Source: Candidatus Competibacteraceae bacterium (GTDB taxonomy: Bacteria; Bacteroidota; Bacteroidia; CAIKAF01). Taken from it: a stretch of 64,000 bases of DNA. The position numbers and the translations under genes were made by a program. Shown here one piece after another: positions 62,113 to 64,000 of the stretch; positions within the stretch are counted from its first letter, which is position 1; every line of letters begins with the position of its first letter. Location: assembly GCA_014879445.1 (NCBI GenBank), contig JACSSC010000025.1, positions 1-64,000 on the forward strand, read 5' to 3'. Below the pieces are notes generated by a model that was not told the origin of the DNA, searched no databases, and saw nothing but the letters and a program-made list of their open reading frames with translations.

Positions 62113-63659
62113 TGCAACAAGAAATTGAGATCTCACTTTGGCCTGAAGAGACCGGCAACGACTCCATTATTAAGCAAAAAATTCTGAGTATATTACAACT
62201 TCATGATTCCGAAACCATCCATTATACATTGCATAAATATTCCATTGATGCACGATCAAAACATGTAAAAATACGACAGCGATATCAGGTTTGGATAGGA
62301 GAAAATCCCCTCCCACAAGAACAAGTTGAGCCCATATTTCAAAATGTAAGTTGTGCCGAACCTGTGCACATCGTTGGGGCAGGGCCTGCCGGCCTTTTTG
62401 CCGCATTACAGTTAATCGAAAAAGGTAAAAAACCAATCATCATAGAACGCGGAAAAGATGTAAAAAGTCGTAGACGCGATATCGCTGACCTTACCAAAAA
62501 CCATATCGTTCATCCCAACTCCAATTACTGCTTTGGCGAAGGAGGCGCAGGCGCCTATTCAGATGGAAAACTATACACCCGATCCGACAAACGTGGGGAT
62601 GTAAAACAGGTGTTGCATTTATTACACTTCTTTGGTGCCGACAAGGATATACTTGTTAATGCAAAAGCACACATTGGCACTAACAAATTGCCAAAAGTGA
62701 TCGAAAATATTCGCAATTTTATCTTATCTGCCGGTGGAGAGATTCACTTTTCTAGTCGGTTTGATAATTTTTTTATTCGAGATCAACAATTAATAGCCAT
62801 ATCCGTTAATCAACAACGCATAGAAACCAATCGCCTGATACTAGCAACAGGACACTCTGCTCGCGACGTGTACGATTTGTTGCACAACAATAAAATTTTA
62901 ATGGAGGCAAAGCCCATTGCAATGGGCGTTAGAGTTGAACATCCTCAAATGCTGATAGATCAACTCCAATATCATACACCCAATCGCAATCCGCATCTAC
63001 CACCTGCCTATTATAGCTTATCTGCTCAGATAGATGGACGAGGCGTATATTCATTTTGTATGTGTCCGGGTGGTATTGTGGCTCCATGCGCAACTGCCCC
63101 AGGCGAAATTGTAACCAATGGGTGGTCGCCATCAAAACGAAACAACCCGTTAGCAAATTCAGGCATTGTTGTTGAACTTACTCTTCAAGATATTTTCGAA
63201 ATCACAAAACGAAACGACGCTATGGCAACGCTTAGTTTACAAACTCAAATTGAAAAAAATGCCTGCGTTGGAGGGCCAAATAGTCAAATCGCACCGGCTC
63301 AAAGAATGGACGATTTTGTACATAACCGAGTTTCTTCTAACCTGCCCGAGAGTTCCTACTTACCTGGGATATCATCCGCCTCATTATCAGATATTTTACC
63401 TGTGTCAATTACCCAAAAACTTCAAAAAGCATTTTTTGTTTTTGGACAAAAAATGAAAGGGTATTATACCCATGAAGCCCTCCTAATTGCCCCCGAAACC
63501 CGAACATCAAGCCCCGTTCGCATACCCCGAAATATTGACAATTTTCAACACATCTCATTATCAGGGCTTTACCCATGTGGAGAGGGAGCTGGATATGCTG
63601 GAGGTATTGTGTCAGCAGCTATCGACGGCATGAGATCTGCCTCATACTCAGCACTATAA
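62112..63659 (+). CDS. FAD-dependent NAD(P)/FAD oxidoreductase-like protein
   Basis: VHIVGAGPAGLFAALQLIEKGKKPIIIERGKDVKSRRRDIADL; NSNYCFGEGGAGAYSDGKLYTR; GLYPCGEGAGYAGGIVSAAIDG. Confidence 0.92.
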   Translation: MQQEIEISLWPEETGNDSIIKQKILSILQLHDSETIHYTLHKYSIDARSKHVKIRQRYQVWIGENPLPQEQVEPIFQNVSCAEPVHIVGAGPAGLFAALQLIEKGKKPIIIERGKDVKSRRRDIADLTKNHIVHPNSNYCFGEGGAGAYSDGKLYTRSDKRGDVKQVLHLLHFFGADKDILVNAKAHIGTNKLPKVIENIRNFILSAGGEIHFSSRFDNFFIRDQQLIAISVNQQRIETNRLILATGHSARDVYDLLHNNKILMEAKPIAMGVRVEHPQMLIDQLQYHTPNRNPHLPPAYYSLSAQIDGRGVYSFCMCPGGIVAPCATAPGEIVTNGWSPSKRNNPLANSGIVVELTLQDIFEITKRNDAMATLSLQTQIEKNACVGGPNSQIAPAQRMDDFVHNRVSSNLPESSYLPGISSASLSDILPVSITQKLQKAFFVFGQKMKGYYTHEALLIAPETRTSSPVRIPRNIDNFQHISLSGLYPCGEGAGYAGGIVSAAIDGMRSASYSAL

Positions 63660-63757
63660 TTTTTCTCAACGGTGGTATTGTGAATAAAACGTATGTTAAA
63701 AAATTGGCGAAACTGCTTCTAAATACCTATCTTTCGTTAAACTTTAAATCCAGGCCT

Positions 63758-63946
63758 ATGAACATAACTATGCTTGATTACGCAAAAACCATCCTGGAAA
63801 AAGTAAGCTTTGATGTCAAACTTTTTAAAAAAGAGTTTGATAAAGCTGTAAAAGTATTAATGCCGGAAGAAGTAAATGAATTGATTTGTTGGATTAAAAA
63901 TCATTTTGAAGGACAACCGGTACTTAAAGTGTTGGAAGCGTACTAA
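63758..63946 (+). CDS. Small conserved hypothetical protein
   Basis: 62 aa: MNITMLDYAKTILEKVSFDVKLFKKEFDKAVKVLMPEEVNELICWIKNHFEGQPVLKVLEAY. Confidence 0.7.
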   Translation: MNITMLDYAKTILEKVSFDVKLFKKEFDKAVKVLMPEEVNELICWIKNHFEGQPVLKVLEAY

Positions 63947-63969
63947 TTTTACGCCCATTTTGTTTTGTA

Positions 63970-63999
63970 CCCTGATGAAGCCACTCATCAGGGTTTTTT
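63970..63999 (+). terminator. Rho-independent terminator
   Basis: ccctgatga (63970-63978) / tcatcaggg (63985-63993) + tttttt. Confidence 0.88.
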
Positions 64000-64000
64000 A

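Noticed and set aside
1-64000. CRISPR array, tRNA/rRNA, transposon, prophage or defence island
   Set aside because: No regularly spaced short direct repeats, no cloverleaf or rRNA sequence recognised by eye, and no transposase, integrase, Cas, restriction or abortive-infection type protein in the translations. A tRNAscan/Infernal/DefenseFinder run would be decisive.

Overview
The window is a Bacteroidetes chromosome segment. The evidence is two type IX secretion (T9SS) components (PorT, PorP/SprF), several proteins with T9SS sorting tails, a gliding-motility-type C-terminal domain, and TAnnTTTG-type -7 boxes. It is AT-rich, densely coding and mostly core. I see no CRISPR array, rRNA, tRNA, transposase, integrase or prophage module. 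Recognisable loci are sdhCAB, lgt, lepB, rplS, bshC, ubiE-porT, rlmD, an rlmI-like gene, xth, comF, trkH, an HK-RR-thioredoxin operon divergent from a HYC_CC_PP/TonB-receptor pair, a HupE/DUF6702/M1-peptidase/TonB-receptor cluster, and an ECF sigma / membrane protein / Spy-like operon. I found no clearly new defence or mobile system. The best leads are: (1) a GC-rich palindromic element in a ~0.9 kb non-coding gap (2549-2680); (2) the sigma / putative anti-sigma / periplasmic three-gene operon (51462-52939); (3) the two-component/thioredoxin block divergent from HYC_CC_PP and a TonB receptor; (4) a 53-aa His-rich membrane protein missed by the ORF track (31083-31244); (5) a tandem lipoprotein paralogue pair; (6) an alpha/beta hydrolase coupled to a Gcr-type 'recombinase-like' membrane protein; (7) a 1194-aa putative outer-membrane protein. 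All family names come from reading motifs in the translations. No database search was run.
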